Shown here: one piece after another, positions 23,934 through 35,419 of the stretch
Layout of the letters: every line of letters begins with the position of its first letter
How positions within the stretch are numbered: the stretch's first letter is position 1
Assembly: GCF_001625195.1 (NCBI RefSeq)
Contig: NC_054391.1
Coordinates: forward strand, 8,880,552-8,944,551
Direction: 5' to 3'
DNA from: Drechmeria coniospora
Lineage: Eukaryota; Ascomycota; Sordariomycetes; Hypocreales; Ophiocordycipitaceae
Length of the DNA stretch: 64,000 nt
The notes under the pieces: generated by a model
Seen by the model: the letters and a program-made list of their open reading frames with translations, nothing else
Database searches by the model: none
What the model was told of the DNA's origin: nothing
Made by a program: the position numbers and the translations under genes

Positions 23934-26900
23934 ATGATGCCCGAGACCGCGTCGGTCGACAACGTCGAGCATCCTGCGGCTTCCGATTCTTCCAGCGACG
24001 ATCTCACGCCACCTCCAGATGACGTGTCCGAAACCGGATTGTCGATATTCGATGGCTTTGCCGAGCTTGATTCGTCGCAAGACGCCGGTGCCGACGCGCC
24101 CCGGACGAATGGATACGTGTCAGAGCTGAACGGCGATGACGCCGATGAGCGTCCAGCAAAGAGGAGGAGAACTCAGGACGCGACTCCTCCTCCTTTGGCG
24201 CGAAAACCTAAGCTCGAGTCGCCCCCTTGGAAGAGGATCGAAGCTGAGGGGCCGACGTCCTACACGGAGAATGGCCGCCGCAAGTCTGGGCGAATCAACA
24301 CCCTTCCTTCAGAACGCCCAACTCCGGTCAAGAGACGAGCGATGAGGCATTCTGTGGGGAGTGATGGAAGCGCGTTGAAAAAGCTGGAAGCACCCGTCTC
24401 GAAGCTCAAGTCAGCTCCCAGGGACAGGTTGCAAGCTCTGAACAAGAAGGCGTCGACCCCCAAACTTGCATCGAAGAAATCAGCTCCCGAACTCAGATCC
24501 TCGACTCGCCCTCGTCGGCGCTCCCCTTCACCGCAGACCCCAGCATCGCGTCATTCGACTCGACCTCGAAGAGCTTCCCGCTTCGCCGACTCCGAAACGA
24601 AGGCTAGTCACGAGACCAGGCAGGGCCACTACCCGGGCTACCGCCGCACACCATGGGGCAAACTGATACCTCGTGACATCCCACTCGTGCACCCCGACCA
24701 GGTGCGCAAGCGGCCGAAGCTTGGCGTCAGTTTTGAAGACTTTTGGGCTCGCGCAGGCGGTATTCCCGTCGAGGAGGGCGGCCTCCAAGCGTCCGAGGAC
24801 GGGCCTCCATACACGGATGAGCTCGCACAAAAGGAGGCGCGGCTGATCCTGCGGGTTGAGCATCAGACCGAACCAGGTGGCCTGCTGTCGCAAGAACGCT
24901 GTTCCCTCTTCGCACCCGAAGAAGCGGAGGAACCGCCGCGACAATGGGCTCGCCAGGATCATCTGGTCAAGGCCATGGCCAACTTTCGCAGGCTCCTGCT
25001 GGCGGAGCAGCAACGACATCGGTCCACAGCCAAGAAGCTCGCCGACGCATGCCGTGAAGAGTGGCTTCGACGCCAACCGAAATCGGTCGAGGAAATCGAG
25101 GCCGAGGAGAGGCAGAGATGGCTGCTGCGATACAGGCTCGTTGTCAGGGTTCTCCTCGGGACATGGGAAAATGTCAAGGCTCAGGTCAACCGACAGCGAT
25201 TGGAGCAGTGGCAGGCAGAAGAGCAGCGGCGCGTCAAGGCGGCGTTGAACGAGGCCGTCAGCCTCTCCGAACAGAAGCTGCAAGCCCGCCAGGGAGGGTT
25301 GGATTCGGAAATCCCATCCGACGAGGACGGCTTCGGCGACTTGAGCGATAGCGGTAGCGCTGGAAGCGACAATGATTCAGGTCTCGTCTCGGACGATAGC
25401 GACGGTCCGGATGTCGACAGCGACAACATGTCAAGCACGGACGACGACGAGGTCGACGAGAAAGATGCTGCCGACGAGGGTCTGACGCAAGAGCAACTAC
25501 AGGCCAAATACGCGCATCTCCCAGAGTTGGAAGCGAGAGAGGACGAGACGACGACGACAGACGCTGCCATGGATGCCGAGGTCGATACAAGCGACGAGTC
25601 CGTCGACATGGATGATGACCTCGAGTCGAGTGACGGTGAGGGAGACGAAGACGACGAAGACGAGTCGGAGGAAGGGTCCGATGAGGAGGCGGGGACCTTG
25701 CTGGGTCTGTTTTTCGGCAAGTCGGAATTGAGGAAGATGCAGGAAGAGTCGAGAGAAACCATGCCATCACACGGGGACGACGCCGAAATGCCCCAGGGGC
25801 CTGACCCCGACCCGATGTACATGGATGGAGAGATCGACGACGACGACGACGCCATGTCACTCGTTCGCATGCCAGAATCCCCCGACGCAGATTCGACCGA
25901 CGACAAGCACGGTTCCACGCCGGGAATGGAAGCGTCCAAAGCAACCTCGGCGGACGGCAATGTGGAAAGGCCAGAGAGCGACCATGGCGAAGGTGATCGG
26001 CGACCAGATGATCAAGCCGAAAAGGTCGCAGACGTGCCCGCTCCAGACGCTGCGATGGCAGATGTTGCTCCCGACGACCCGGACGTGGAGGATGCAACTG
26101 AGAGGCCAGCCAGTCCCATGACGGAGCCGGCCACGAACCCTCCAAGCCTGGGCCGTAGCCAGTCTCCGCCGACGCCAGATACTCGGCCGTCGGAGATGGA
26201 CACGTCCATGACGGACTTGGCGGTGGCCGAAGCCGTCAACTCACCTTCAGTGCCTTCCCACCAGACCGCCATCCCTTTCCTCCTGCGCGGAACGTTGCGC
26301 GAGTATCAGCATCACGGGCTCGACTGGCTCGCCGGACTATACGCCAACAATACCAACGGCATTCTCGCCGACGAGATGGGCCTCGGCAAAACCATCCAGA
26401 CCATCGCTCTGCTCGCCCATCTAGCTTGCCACCACGAAGTGTGGGGGCCGCATCTTGTGATCGTGCCGACCAGCGTGATGCTGAACTGGGAGATGGAGTT
26501 TAAAAAGTGGTGTCCGGGGTTCAAGATATTGGCCTACTACGGCTCGCAAGAGGAACGAAAGCGGAAGCGACAGGGCTGGAACAACGACGACATCTGGAAC
26601 GTCTGCATCACGTCCTACCAGCTCGTCCTGCAGGATCAGCAAGTGTTCAGGAGGCGACGATGGCACTACATGATTCTCGACGAGGCGCACAACATCAAAA
26701 ACTTCAAGTCCCAGCGATGGCAGACGCTGCTGGGCTTCAACACGCGGGCCCGCCTTCTGCTTACCGGCACGCCGCTGCAGAACAACCTGACCGAGCTGTG
26801 GTCGCTCCTCTTCTTCTTGATGCCGGCCGAGAACGGCGTGGGCGGCTTCGCCGATCTGCAGGAGTTCCAGGATTGGTTCCACCGGCCGGAGACGCAGATT

Positions 26901-28916
26901 CTGGAGAGCGGCAGGGAGCAGATGGACGACGAGGCCAAGGCCATCATTTCCAAGCTGCACAAGGTTCTCCGACCGTACCTGCTCCGCCGTCTCAAGGCCG
27001 ACGTGGAGAAGCAGATGCCGGCCAAGTACGAGCACGTCGAGTTCTGCCGACTGTCGAAGCGGCAGCGCGAGCTGTACGACGGCTTCCTCTCGCGAAACGA
27101 CACCAAGGAGACGCTGGCGTCGGGCAACTACATGTCCATCATCAACTGCCTCATGCAGCTGCGCAAGGTGTGCAACCACCCGGACCTGTTCGTCGACCGG
27201 CCCATCATGACCTCGTTCCGCATGTCGTCGTCGGTGGCGGCCAACTACGAGACGGCCGAACGCAGGGTCCGCGGGCTTCTGGCGACGACGCCGATGTCGG
27301 AGGTCAGCCTCGGCTTCCTGAACCTCGTGCCGACGGAGCACGAGCGGTTCTCGACGATGGAAGCGGATCGCATCGCCCAGCTGAGCTCGCACAGGGCGCT
27401 GATGGACCTCCGGGAAGTGCAAAAGCGCAGGGCGCAGAGCTCGTACATGAACCTCGACCCGTCGACGGCCGAGTCCACCATGATGTACCTCGAGGCGGCG
27501 GCTCGCTGGGGCCGCTTCGAGGAGCTGCAGCACTGCGTCTACCTCAACGCGCTGCGGCGGCAGCAGAAGCCCATCTACGGCAAGAACGTCGTCGACCTGC
27601 TGACGATCGAGGCGCATCGACGGCCGTGCCGTCCCCGTCCCAAGGTGCCGCGGAAGGTCATGGCTTGGTTCGAGGACGACTCGACGCTGATTCGGGCGAT
27701 GATGCCGAGCCTCCTCCAGCGCGCCGATCAGCTGAAGACGACCATGGAAAAATTCTCGTGCGCGACGCCGGCGGTGGTGACGCGAGATCTCGAGTGCTAC
27801 CTGCTGGGCCGCAAAGGCGTCGAGGCCTTCACCGAGGAGGACCTGAGGCTATCGGCTCCCGTTCGATGGGCGCCCTTCATGCCCAAGGAAGCGCCGGCCG
27901 ACCCCTGGCACGAGGCGCGGATGAGGCTCAGCATCCAGTTTCCCGACAAGCGACTCCTCCAGTACGACTGCGGCAAGCTTCAGGTGCTCGACAAGCTGCT
28001 CCGCAAGCTGCAGGCGGGCGGGCACCGAGCGCTCATCTTCACGCAGATGACCAAGGTGCTCGACATCCTGGAGCTCTTCCTCAACATCCACGGGCACAAG
28101 TACCTGCGGCTGGACGGCGCGACCAAGGTGGAGCAGCGTCAGATCTTGACGGACCGGTTCAACAACGACACGCGCATCCTCTGCTTCATCCTGTCGACGC
28201 GGTCGGGCGGGCTGGGCATCAACCTCACGGGCGCCGACACGGTCATCTTCTACGACCAGGATTGGAACCCGGCGATGGACAAGCAGTGCCAGGACCGATG
28301 CCACCGAATCGGGCAGACGCGCGACGTGCACATCTACCGGCTCGTCTCGGAGCACACCATCGAGGCCAACATCCTGCGCAAGGCGTCGCAGAAGCAGATG
28401 CTCGACGACGTCGTCATCCAGGAAGGAGAGTTCACGACGGACCGCCTCCACCGGATGTCGGTCCGGGACGCGCTCGAAGACAAGGTCGACTTTACGAGCG
28501 AAGGCCTCTCGGCGGCCGACGCGGCGCTCGACCGCGTGCTGGGCGGCCCCGACGGCGGCCACGACCAGCGCGTCGGGCGGGTGCTCGAGCAGGCCGAGGA
28601 CAGGGAGGACGTCGCCGCCGCTCGCGTGGCCGAGAAGGAGATCCAAGCCGACGAGGCCGACTTTACCGAGAGACCGAACGGGCCGGCGTCGGGGGCGTCG
28701 ACGACACGGCAAGGGACGCCGGCCAAGTCGGCGCCCGAGAGCGAGTCGGCCGAGGCTGACGAATCGGTCGAGCACAACGCCTGGGGGGGCAGGGTTCGCA
28801 ACATTGACGAGTACATGCTGGCCGTCATGGCCGAGGAGCTCAAAGGGACGAAGCTCGAGCTGCCGAGGGACAAGAAGAAGGGGAAAAAGAAGGGGAAAGA
28901 CAGTCGGAAGCGGTAG
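23934..28916 (+). CDS. SWR1: SWR1-complex ATPase Swr1
   Basis: Single exon, 1660 residues, using the first ATG of the open frame (MMPETAS). Swr1 is the Snf2-family motor that exchanges H2A for H2A.Z in nucleosomes. Order of features: disordered basic N-terminus; HSA domain at about 333-410 (RQWARQDHLVKAMANFRRLL); a long acidic Asp/Glu/Ser tract at about 470-740; ATPase lobe 1 with Walker A DEMGLGKT near 812 and DEAH near 913; lobe 2 from about 1348 (ALIFTQMTKVLDIL, DQDWNPAMDKQCQDRCHRIG). About 250 residues separate the lobes, the insertion that defines the INO80/SWR1 class. The C-terminus is Lys-rich (KKKGKKKGKDSRKR), fitting a nuclear protein. No intron is needed. Confidence 0.96.
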   Translation: MMPETASVDNVEHPAASDSSSDDLTPPPDDVSETGLSIFDGFAELDSSQDAGADAPRTNGYVSELNGDDADERPAKRRRTQDATPPPLARKPKLESPPWKRIEAEGPTSYTENGRRKSGRINTLPSERPTPVKRRAMRHSVGSDGSALKKLEAPVSKLKSAPRDRLQALNKKASTPKLASKKSAPELRSSTRPRRRSPSPQTPASRHSTRPRRASRFADSETKASHETRQGHYPGYRRTPWGKLIPRDIPLVHPDQVRKRPKLGVSFEDFWARAGGIPVEEGGLQASEDGPPYTDELAQKEARLILRVEHQTEPGGLLSQERCSLFAPEEAEEPPRQWARQDHLVKAMANFRRLLLAEQQRHRSTAKKLADACREEWLRRQPKSVEEIEAEERQRWLLRYRLVVRVLLGTWENVKAQVNRQRLEQWQAEEQRRVKAALNEAVSLSEQKLQARQGGLDSEIPSDEDGFGDLSDSGSAGSDNDSGLVSDDSDGPDVDSDNMSSTDDDEVDEKDAADEGLTQEQLQAKYAHLPELEAREDETTTTDAAMDAEVDTSDESVDMDDDLESSDGEGDEDDEDESEEGSDEEAGTLLGLFFGKSELRKMQEESRETMPSHGDDAEMPQGPDPDPMYMDGEIDDDDDAMSLVRMPESPDADSTDDKHGSTPGMEASKATSADGNVERPESDHGEGDRRPDDQAEKVADVPAPDAAMADVAPDDPDVEDATERPASPMTEPATNPPSLGRSQSPPTPDTRPSEMDTSMTDLAVAEAVNSPSVPSHQTAIPFLLRGTLREYQHHGLDWLAGLYANNTNGILADEMGLGKTIQTIALLAHLACHHEVWGPHLVIVPTSVMLNWEMEFKKWCPGFKILAYYGSQEERKRKRQGWNNDDIWNVCITSYQLVLQDQQVFRRRRWHYMILDEAHNIKNFKSQRWQTLLGFNTRARLLLTGTPLQNNLTELWSLLFFLMPAENGVGGFADLQEFQDWFHRPETQILESGREQMDDEAKAIISKLHKVLRPYLLRRLKADVEKQMPAKYEHVEFCRLSKRQRELYDGFLSRNDTKETLASGNYMSIINCLMQLRKVCNHPDLFVDRPIMTSFRMSSSVAANYETAERRVRGLLATTPMSEVSLGFLNLVPTEHERFSTMEADRIAQLSSHRALMDLREVQKRRAQSSYMNLDPSTAESTMMYLEAAARWGRFEELQHCVYLNALRRQQKPIYGKNVVDLLTIEAHRRPCRPRPKVPRKVMAWFEDDSTLIRAMMPSLLQRADQLKTTMEKFSCATPAVVTRDLECYLLGRKGVEAFTEEDLRLSAPVRWAPFMPKEAPADPWHEARMRLSIQFPDKRLLQYDCGKLQVLDKLLRKLQAGGHRALIFTQMTKVLDILELFLNIHGHKYLRLDGATKVEQRQILTDRFNNDTRILCFILSTRSGGLGINLTGADTVIFYDQDWNPAMDKQCQDRCHRIGQTRDVHIYRLVSEHTIEANILRKASQKQMLDDVVIQEGEFTTDRLHRMSVRDALEDKVDFTSEGLSAADAALDRVLGGPDGGHDQRVGRVLEQAEDREDVAAARVAEKEIQADEADFTERPNGPASGASTTRQGTPAKSAPESESAEADESVEHNAWGGRVRNIDEYMLAVMAEELKGTKLELPRDKKKGKKKGKDSRKR

Positions 28917-28980
28917 AGAAGCGACCTCCCTGCGCAACCAAGCAACGGCCCGTCCTTTGACCATGGCTGGTGGCAGGCAA

Positions 28981-29031
28981 GAGGTGCATTGGAGGTGCAT
29001 TGGAGGTGCATCGGAGGTGCATCGGAGGTTC
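28981..29031. repeat. 12-bp tandem repeat
   Basis: Four to five units of GGAGGTGCATTG/GGAGGTGCATCG, about 65 bp after the SWR1 stop, probably in its 3' UTR. Confidence 0.9.
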
Positions 29032-29470
29032 ATGTACTATTAGCATTATCGGGGCATGCATGGCACGAGACAGATCGGTTTCCTTGTGCTGAGAAAAGGC
29101 ACAAGAGTTTTGGACCGTCGCTCGCAACAAGGCGCAACGGGAATGTCGAATGGCAGTTTTGGTTGCAGCCCGCTTCTTCTTGCCATGATGACGGTTTGTG
29201 AACAGAAGCTGAAGTTGGTGATGGGTTGATGCACCAGGTATTCCATACGGGGATTGAATGGCGATCGGATGTCACATGACGACGGGGAAGAGGGGAGGGG
29301 AAGGGTAAGTCAGCCGCCGACTACTTTCTACTGCATTGCATGTGCGGGCCAGAACGTGCACGACGCAGCTTGGAAGGTGACAGGCGACTCGAAGAATCCA
29401 AAGCCGCTCCTCTTCGTCATCCCAGCGGCCTGCTCATCCGTCTTGTCGAGCCGCCGACGAATGATGCAAA
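29032..29470. other. Intergenic between SWR1 and the kinase-like gene
   Basis: No gene recognised. Contains the rest of the SWR1 3' flank and the promoter of the plus-strand gene at 29471; no TATA box assigned. Confidence 0.5.
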
Positions 29471-30754
29471 ATGATCAAGCCTGACGAGCGGCTTTGGTCT
29501 GGCTCCGGAGTCTTGCTAACGGGAGGACCATACACGTGGCACGTCACAGACTTTGACCGGCGAAGACATTTCTCGGTAACCTACGACCCCCCAACCCCCG
29601 TGCAAGATGTTGAGGAAACAGAGGAGATATGCATGGCGCAGCTCCGGAAACACATCGATGGCCTCGAGGATGACGTCTACGGAATCCGCTTCACCGACGT
29701 GTCGGGGCCCATTACGACATGCACAGACTGGAAGGACGACGTGACTGGATATGTCAACTGCCATCCACTGTCCGCATTGGAGCACTCCTTTGCCATCAAG
29801 ACGATTTACGTGGCGAGCTTGACCGAGCTGGACCGTTTGGGGCCTCAAGTCGATCTCGTGTCGTATCGAGGAACACCAGCCGTCGGTGCAGCTCCGACGG
29901 AGACGAAAGCGGTGTTCAAGTACTGGTTCATGGAGAACGGCATGTTCAGGACTTGGTATGAGCTGAACAGCTGGAGTCGACTGCCTCGAGACCACCCGCA
30001 CATTGTCCCATTCGACGCCGTCGTGCTCAACAACATCACGGGAGGCATCGTCGGCTTCACCTCGCTGTTCGTCCCCGGTGGCACCTTGGAGGATAACAAT
30101 GCCACCAAACGTCGATTCCGCCTCGAATGGCTTCGCCAGCTCCTATCGGTGGTGGATGATTTGAACTACGTGTACGGCACGATGCACCAAGACATCGCCC
30201 CGCGAAACCTAGTGATTGACCAACACGGCAATCTTCAAATCTTCGACTTCAACTACTCCATCATGATCGACAAGCATTACACGGTCGACCGGGACGACCT
30301 GAAGGGTGTCATCTTTACCTTGTATGAGATGATCACGCTGGACAAGCATTTCCGTGACCTGCCGCACGAGCAGCAGGATGCCGAAGCGGTGCTGCGGCTG
30401 GAGTGGACCAAACACCCTGATGTAATGCTAGACAATGATGTCACGGCCTTTCGGCAAGTCCTGGAAGCGTGGGTGAAGAAACGAAAGGGCCGAGAGTTCA
30501 CGATGGCGGAAACATGGGTGCAGTGGCCGTGGATGCCCAACCCGCCAGCAGTGCTGGTGCCGACGTATGGGGACGGCAGAACAGTGACGGGAACGGAGAC
30601 GAAATCCGTTCCCATCCTGATCCGTCAACAACTGATCGAGCTGAAGCAACCGTATTGGAAGTGGGAGAGGCCAGCAAGCTATCGGCTGAGGGATGCCCTC
30701 GGCGAGGGAGACGAATGTCAGGCCAACGGCGGCGTGCCGGGAGAGGTGAAATAA
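29471..30754 (+). CDS. Fungal protein-kinase-like protein with DFN in place of DFG
   Basis: Single exon, 427 residues, starting at MIKPDERLW. The C-lobe of a protein-kinase fold is clear: the catalytic loop HQDIAPRNLVID has the HxD aspartate and the downstream asparagine, followed by LQIFDFNYS, where DFG is replaced by DFN. An AIK tripeptide (SFAIKTIYV) in the N-lobe could hold the ATP-binding lysine. A linker region (SLFVPGGTLED) and a helical C-lobe (DRDDLKGVIFTLYEMITLD) follow. Such divergent kinase-like proteins are expanded in filamentous fungi; some are called FunK1-like. Substrate and activity are unknown. No signal peptide or membrane segment is present. It could be a weak kinase or a pseudokinase. 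Confidence 0.8.
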   Translation: MIKPDERLWSGSGVLLTGGPYTWHVTDFDRRRHFSVTYDPPTPVQDVEETEEICMAQLRKHIDGLEDDVYGIRFTDVSGPITTCTDWKDDVTGYVNCHPLSALEHSFAIKTIYVASLTELDRLGPQVDLVSYRGTPAVGAAPTETKAVFKYWFMENGMFRTWYELNSWSRLPRDHPHIVPFDAVVLNNITGGIVGFTSLFVPGGTLEDNNATKRRFRLEWLRQLLSVVDDLNYVYGTMHQDIAPRNLVIDQHGNLQIFDFNYSIMIDKHYTVDRDDLKGVIFTLYEMITLDKHFRDLPHEQQDAEAVLRLEWTKHPDVMLDNDVTAFRQVLEAWVKKRKGREFTMAETWVQWPWMPNPPAVLVPTYGDGRTVTGTETKSVPILIRQQLIELKQPYWKWERPASYRLRDALGEGDECQANGGVPGEVK

Positions 30755-32426
30755 TGACCATTGTCTTGCCGCCCGCTCTGTTTTGTCCAGCAGAAGCTGC
30801 CTTTGCCAGGATTGCACACCGGTGCTGACGATGCCATGGACGGGCATGCCTTGACGCGACGGCCCCGACAGCATCAGGCTGTGCTGTGTGCTGTGTTGCA
30901 CGATGCATTCCGGTGGACACTTTGGTAGGTGCAGAATTCCACCAACCAATAATACCTATTGCTCCTTGAAGCACGTTGTATTGGCACTAGCATGAGTGCT
31001 GTATTACAGAGGCAAGCAGCGAAGCAGCACAGCTGGTACAATCACTTGACAAAATTGACCATTCAGTTTTGGTAGCGCTACCCCTAAAAATCGAATCGAC
31101 ATTTTTGCCACCCCACTGTAGCTTGCGGGGGGATGGGCGGGGCATAGCAGTCGTGAGCCTGATCGTCTGAAGGGAAGCCCCGAGTCTGCATCGCAATTAG
31201 TTGGGTCAGCTGTATGCACAGTGCTGTACAGCACTATCGTCATATTAATTACAGCACTGTGCACTTGCGCAAGTGCGTACTGATGTAGCAGTACTTGCAA
31301 ATCAAATACTGTATCCACAAGTACTCCGTAAGTACTCGTAAGCAGAGTGACCTACTAGTGCAGTACAGCATGTACTTGCATACTACTTTTCTACCGTTAT
31401 TACTGGCAATCGTTGGCCGCGGGAGGCCGCTACAGCTTCGTGTTAGTGACACGATTGGGGGGTCGTGCTGGCGGCCAAGAGGAACTAGCCTTCTCCGTAG
31501 AGCCGCCGAGTTGCGCTGGAACGAAGGTCCTTGTACTTGTACTTACGCCGTGCTGCCGAGTTCAATGGTGACAGGGAGCGACGACAAAATAAATGACGCA
31601 ACCACGTTGGACTCGAGGGCGATTGTTGCACGACTCGCTCTTGATCGCTGCCGTCATTTACCATTGTACGCCTGGCCGGTTGGTCATGGATGGCATCGAG
31701 CCAAGTCGCTCAGCGTTGCGAATGGCCACCAGGTTGGTCTCGAATGTTTTGTTCGGAATCTGTACCGTCTGCCACCCTCAACCCGGATGCACACCCCAAC
31801 GGGAAGCGAGCTCGTGGTCGCTGGTTTTTTCTGTCACCCCGTTGCTGGGTATTGGTTCGCCAGGGCGTCCTGTCGCCGGTAGGCCGTCATGCCATGTCAT
31901 ACCATCCACCAATCCAATCGCAACCCAGGCCAAGTCGCTTCTTATCTGTAATCTTTCCATTTCCAACCCCCCCCCCCCCCCTCGCTCCCTCTCCCTCTCC
32001 CTCCGATCCCCTTCCTTCGTCCATCCATTCATCCATATCCAGCCCTCTTCCACCCTGCCTGCATCGACCGCTTCGATCGTCTCCGACTCCTTCGATCGTC
32101 TCCGACTCCTTCGACCGACCCTTCATGCTCGAGCGAACCCGACGCGAGCAAATAAAGGCTAGCGAATGGCTCACCCCAAAGGCATCGCCATCACTCGCAG
32201 CCGCTGACCGAGGCCGCTGCCACGCCACGGCTGCCGAGCGGCCGAGCTGCAAGGCTAGACGGCCCGCGCCATCACCCGCCTGGCCAGCACTGTCGATCCC
32301 CGACGATCCCGACCTTCCACGTCGTCGTGCCGCGGACCATCCTCCAGACGCACCCGAGGCTGCACGGCACCAGGACTAGTGCGCTACCGGAAGCCATCCT
32401 TGCGCACCACCTGGCCGGCTGGAGGG
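30755..32426. other. Intergenic and leader region before the Kin4-like kinase
   Basis: 1.67 kb without a supported gene. It holds MITE copy C (31037-31120), a GTAC-rich stretch at about 31190-31400, and a pyrimidine-rich segment at about 31966-32062 with a C13 run and repeated CCCTCTCCCT. That segment is typical of a fungal promoter or 5' leader and probably belongs to the kinase gene at 32427. Confidence 0.55.
31037..31120 (-). mobile_element. 84-bp mimp-like MITE, copy C
   Basis: TA-flanked on both sides. On the minus strand it starts CAGTGGGGTGGCAAAAATGT and carries the intact central TAGCGCTA palindrome. Its other end reads TTTTGTCAAGTGATTG. Same length as the other copies. Confidence 0.88.
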
Positions 32427-35419
32427 ATGCAGACGGCAAAGGGCAAGGCCGAGGCTTCCGAACGCAAGGCAAAGGTCTTTGCCCTCCCCCGCGACCTCGA
32501 GAGACGAGATGCAAAGCAGCTGACGGTCGATGCCCTCCCAGCTCGCCGCTTCCTATCAGCAACTGTTGGAGTGCGTCCCGGCCATCATCCGCTCGTCCGC
32601 CCTGCACATGCTGACTCCCGCAGCGAGTTCTCGAGCCATGACCTCAAATCCGTCGGCAACTACACCCTCGGACGGCTGATCGGAAAGGGCTCCTTTGGCA
32701 AGGTCTATCTAGCCTCGCACAAGCTCATCAATGGCTCCAAGGTACGGACCGTTGCTCGCATCGCTCGTCGTCACCGCCCCCATCTCCATCGCCGTCGCTG
32801 ACTGCCTGCCTTCCGCCCAGGTCGTCCTCAAGTCGGCCCACAAGGATGACTCGAACCTCGCCCGCGAGATACACCACCACCGCCAGTTTGTTCACCCGCA
32901 CATCGCAAGGCTATACGAGGTCATTGTGACGGAGAAGCTCGTCTGGCTGGCGCTGGAGTACTGCTCCGGTATGTCGGCGTCTGCGGCGGACTGTCCGGAG
33001 GCAACCGAAGAGGCTAACACGAGTCCGCGTAGGCGATGAGCTCTACAACTACCTGCTCGAACATGGGCCTCTCCCGGCCCACAAAGTCCAGAAGATATTT
33101 GCCCAGCTGGTCGGGGCCGTCACCTACGTCCACGCCGAGTCGTGCGTTCACCGCGATCTGAAGCTCGAAAATATCCTCCTCGACAAGCACGAAAACGTCA
33201 AGCTCGTCGACTTTGGCTTCACGCGCGAGTACGAGGGCCGCTCCAATCATCTCCAGACCTTTTGCGGCACCATCTGCTACGCGGCACCTGAGATGCTGAG
33301 GGGGGAAAAGTATGCGGGCGAAAAGATTGACGTCTGGAGCTTGGGCGTCATACTGTACGCCCTGCTCTGCGGCGAGCTGCCCTTTGACGACGACGACGAC
33401 AACGTCACGCGGACCAAAATCCTCTCGGAAGATCCACCATACCCCAGCCACCTCCCGGCCGATGCCGTCCCGCTGCTCAAGTCTCTGCTCTCGAAACGAC
33501 CGTTTCCCCGTCCTAGCCTGCAGGACATCCTCGCCCACCCGTTCCTTGCCGAGCATGCGCCTGCGCAGCAAGAGATCCTAAATATCAAAGCGCACCCTCC
33601 TTTCTCCACCCTGTTGGAGAAGGATTGTCTGCAGAGGCTGCGAAGCGCTGGCGTCGACAGCGACTCTGTCGTCGAGAGTGTCCTCGCCCAAAAATGCGAC
33701 GTCCTGTCCGGCTGGTGGAAGCTGCTGCTGGAGAAGGAGGGGCGCAAGATGGTGCGTCGGGAGAAGCGACGAAAGGAAAAGGAAGTCGAGAGAAGCCTGC
33801 GACGGCTGTCGGCGGCGTCGAGCCGACTTGAGCGCATGACGCCCATTCTTCAGGATGTCGATGAAGACGGCGGCCTCACGAACCACTTCATCAGGCTCGG
33901 TGAATCGGGCGGGTCGCGAAGGGGCAGGACCAAGCACAGGAGCGGCCAATTCTTCGCCGACACGGGCATGTCTGATCTGCCCCAGCTTCCCGAGGCCAAC
34001 AGGGAAGGCGGAGGAATCATGTATGATGATGTTCCGCCACCTCCCATCGACAAGGACTCGATCCGATCCGTCTCGACCTCCCGGCACCGTCGTCCGATGC
34101 CGCCGCCGAAGGAGGGCGTCCTGCGCAGCGCAAGGTCGCGCGGATCCACGCTGCATCTGGTCACCACGTCGGATGCCGTTTTCAGGGACCTCGGTGCCAG
34201 CAACACGGCCAACGCGCCGCCGGCGCAGGAGACGAATGAGCACCCGAGGACGAAGAAGAAGCCGAGCGAGGCCATCATCGCCCACTGGAAGCACTGGACG
34301 CACTGGCTCATCGAGAACACGTCGAGGCGGCGCAGGGGGCACGAGAGGCGCACAAGCCGCAGCACGCCCAACCTGCAGCTCAAGGACGCCAACGGGAACG
34401 GCGGCAAACACTCCAGCCCACGGCCGCAGACGAGCAAATACCCAACCTCGGGCTCTGCCAGCACGCATGCTACGGCACCGCTTCCGAGGGGTATCGTGGC
34501 GAACGGACAGGGCGCCAAAGGCCAGGGCCAGGGCCAGGGCCAGGGCCACGTCGCCATCCAAAGCAGCGCTGCCAAGGGCACGACCTCACGGTCCTCGTCC
34601 CTGTCGGCGTCGATACGTCAGAATTCGATGCACCAACACCCCCTCCGGCCGCATGCCGCCGCCGCGAACTCGTTCAGGAGACACTCGATATCCCCTTCGC
34701 CCCATACGCCTCGCTCTGCCATCCGGCGGTCGTCGGCGGGCCTTCGAGGCAGAAAGTCGACATCATCCTCGGTCTCGTCGGTGCGATCCATGCACCATCA
34801 CCACCACTCTCACTCGAAAGCGTCGTCGACGAGCTCGGCAGGGTCCGTGTCGACGAACAAGACGCCGCTCGGCCGTGGACACTCGCCCCACCACTCAGTA
34901 AAGATCCTGCCCGCGACGCCGACGGGAAACACATTTCCATCCAACATTCGTCTCGTGCTGGGCTCGACTTCTCCGGGGTCTCTGCATCCGTACAACGAGG
35001 GGATGCCTAGCAACCAGTCGCAGACTACGGCATCGCCAAACCCCTTCTCATCCGGCGTACTCTTCGCAAAGCGCAAGCGGACCATTTTCAAGGGCCCGAC
35101 GCTGAATTTTGGTAGACAGTCCGCCTCAGGCTCATGCCCCGCTCCCCACACGCATTCTCGAACCGGTAGCGGTGCGGCCCGACGTTCGGGCGAGATTACG
35201 ATTCAGGAGGAGGACGAGAACATGGTGGCGGAGGAGGACGAGGAGGAGATTGAAGAAGTCGACATGTTCAGGCCGATCGTCGGCGGCCCTGGGGAGACGA
35301 TCGAGGAGCACATTATCGACGACGAACCGAATTTGCCGTCCAAGAACAACGGCTCAACCTTGTTCGCGGCACGCTTCGAGGACGCGACGGCGGCCCCGGC
35401 CGGGCAGCAGTCCCCATAA
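32427..35419 (+). CDS. Ser/Thr protein kinase, CAMKL Kin4-like
   Basis: Exons 32427-32741, 32821-32968 and 33033-35419; introns of 79 bp and 64 bp; 949 residues. Kinase domain at about 79-325: glycine loop IGKGSFGKV (85-93), ATP lysine Lys109, HRDLKLEN (HRD 194-196), DFG (214-216), APE (239-241), and the substrate segment GEKYAGEKIDVWSLGVILYA. A conserved helical extension follows (HPFLAEHAPAQQ onward), then about 550 residues rich in Ser/Arg/Gly with low-complexity runs, including a (GQ)n tract, a six-residue His run and an acidic stretch near the C-terminus. The arrangement fits the Kin4/Ppk1-like branch, which in yeast restrains mitotic exit when the spindle is misplaced. That role here is inference. 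The start matches the conserved MQ-AKGK-type N-terminus recalled for this family. Confidence 0.9.

Noticed and set aside
26421..27617. Minus-strand open frame of 398 codons within SWR1
   Set aside because: Antisense to the conserved Snf2 ATPase region; composition artefact.
26507..28759. Second plus-strand frame of 750 codons inside SWR1
   Set aside because: Frame +1 shadow of SWR1 with a domain-free Arg/Gly/Ala-rich product. Swr1 itself is intact, so there is no frameshift to explain.
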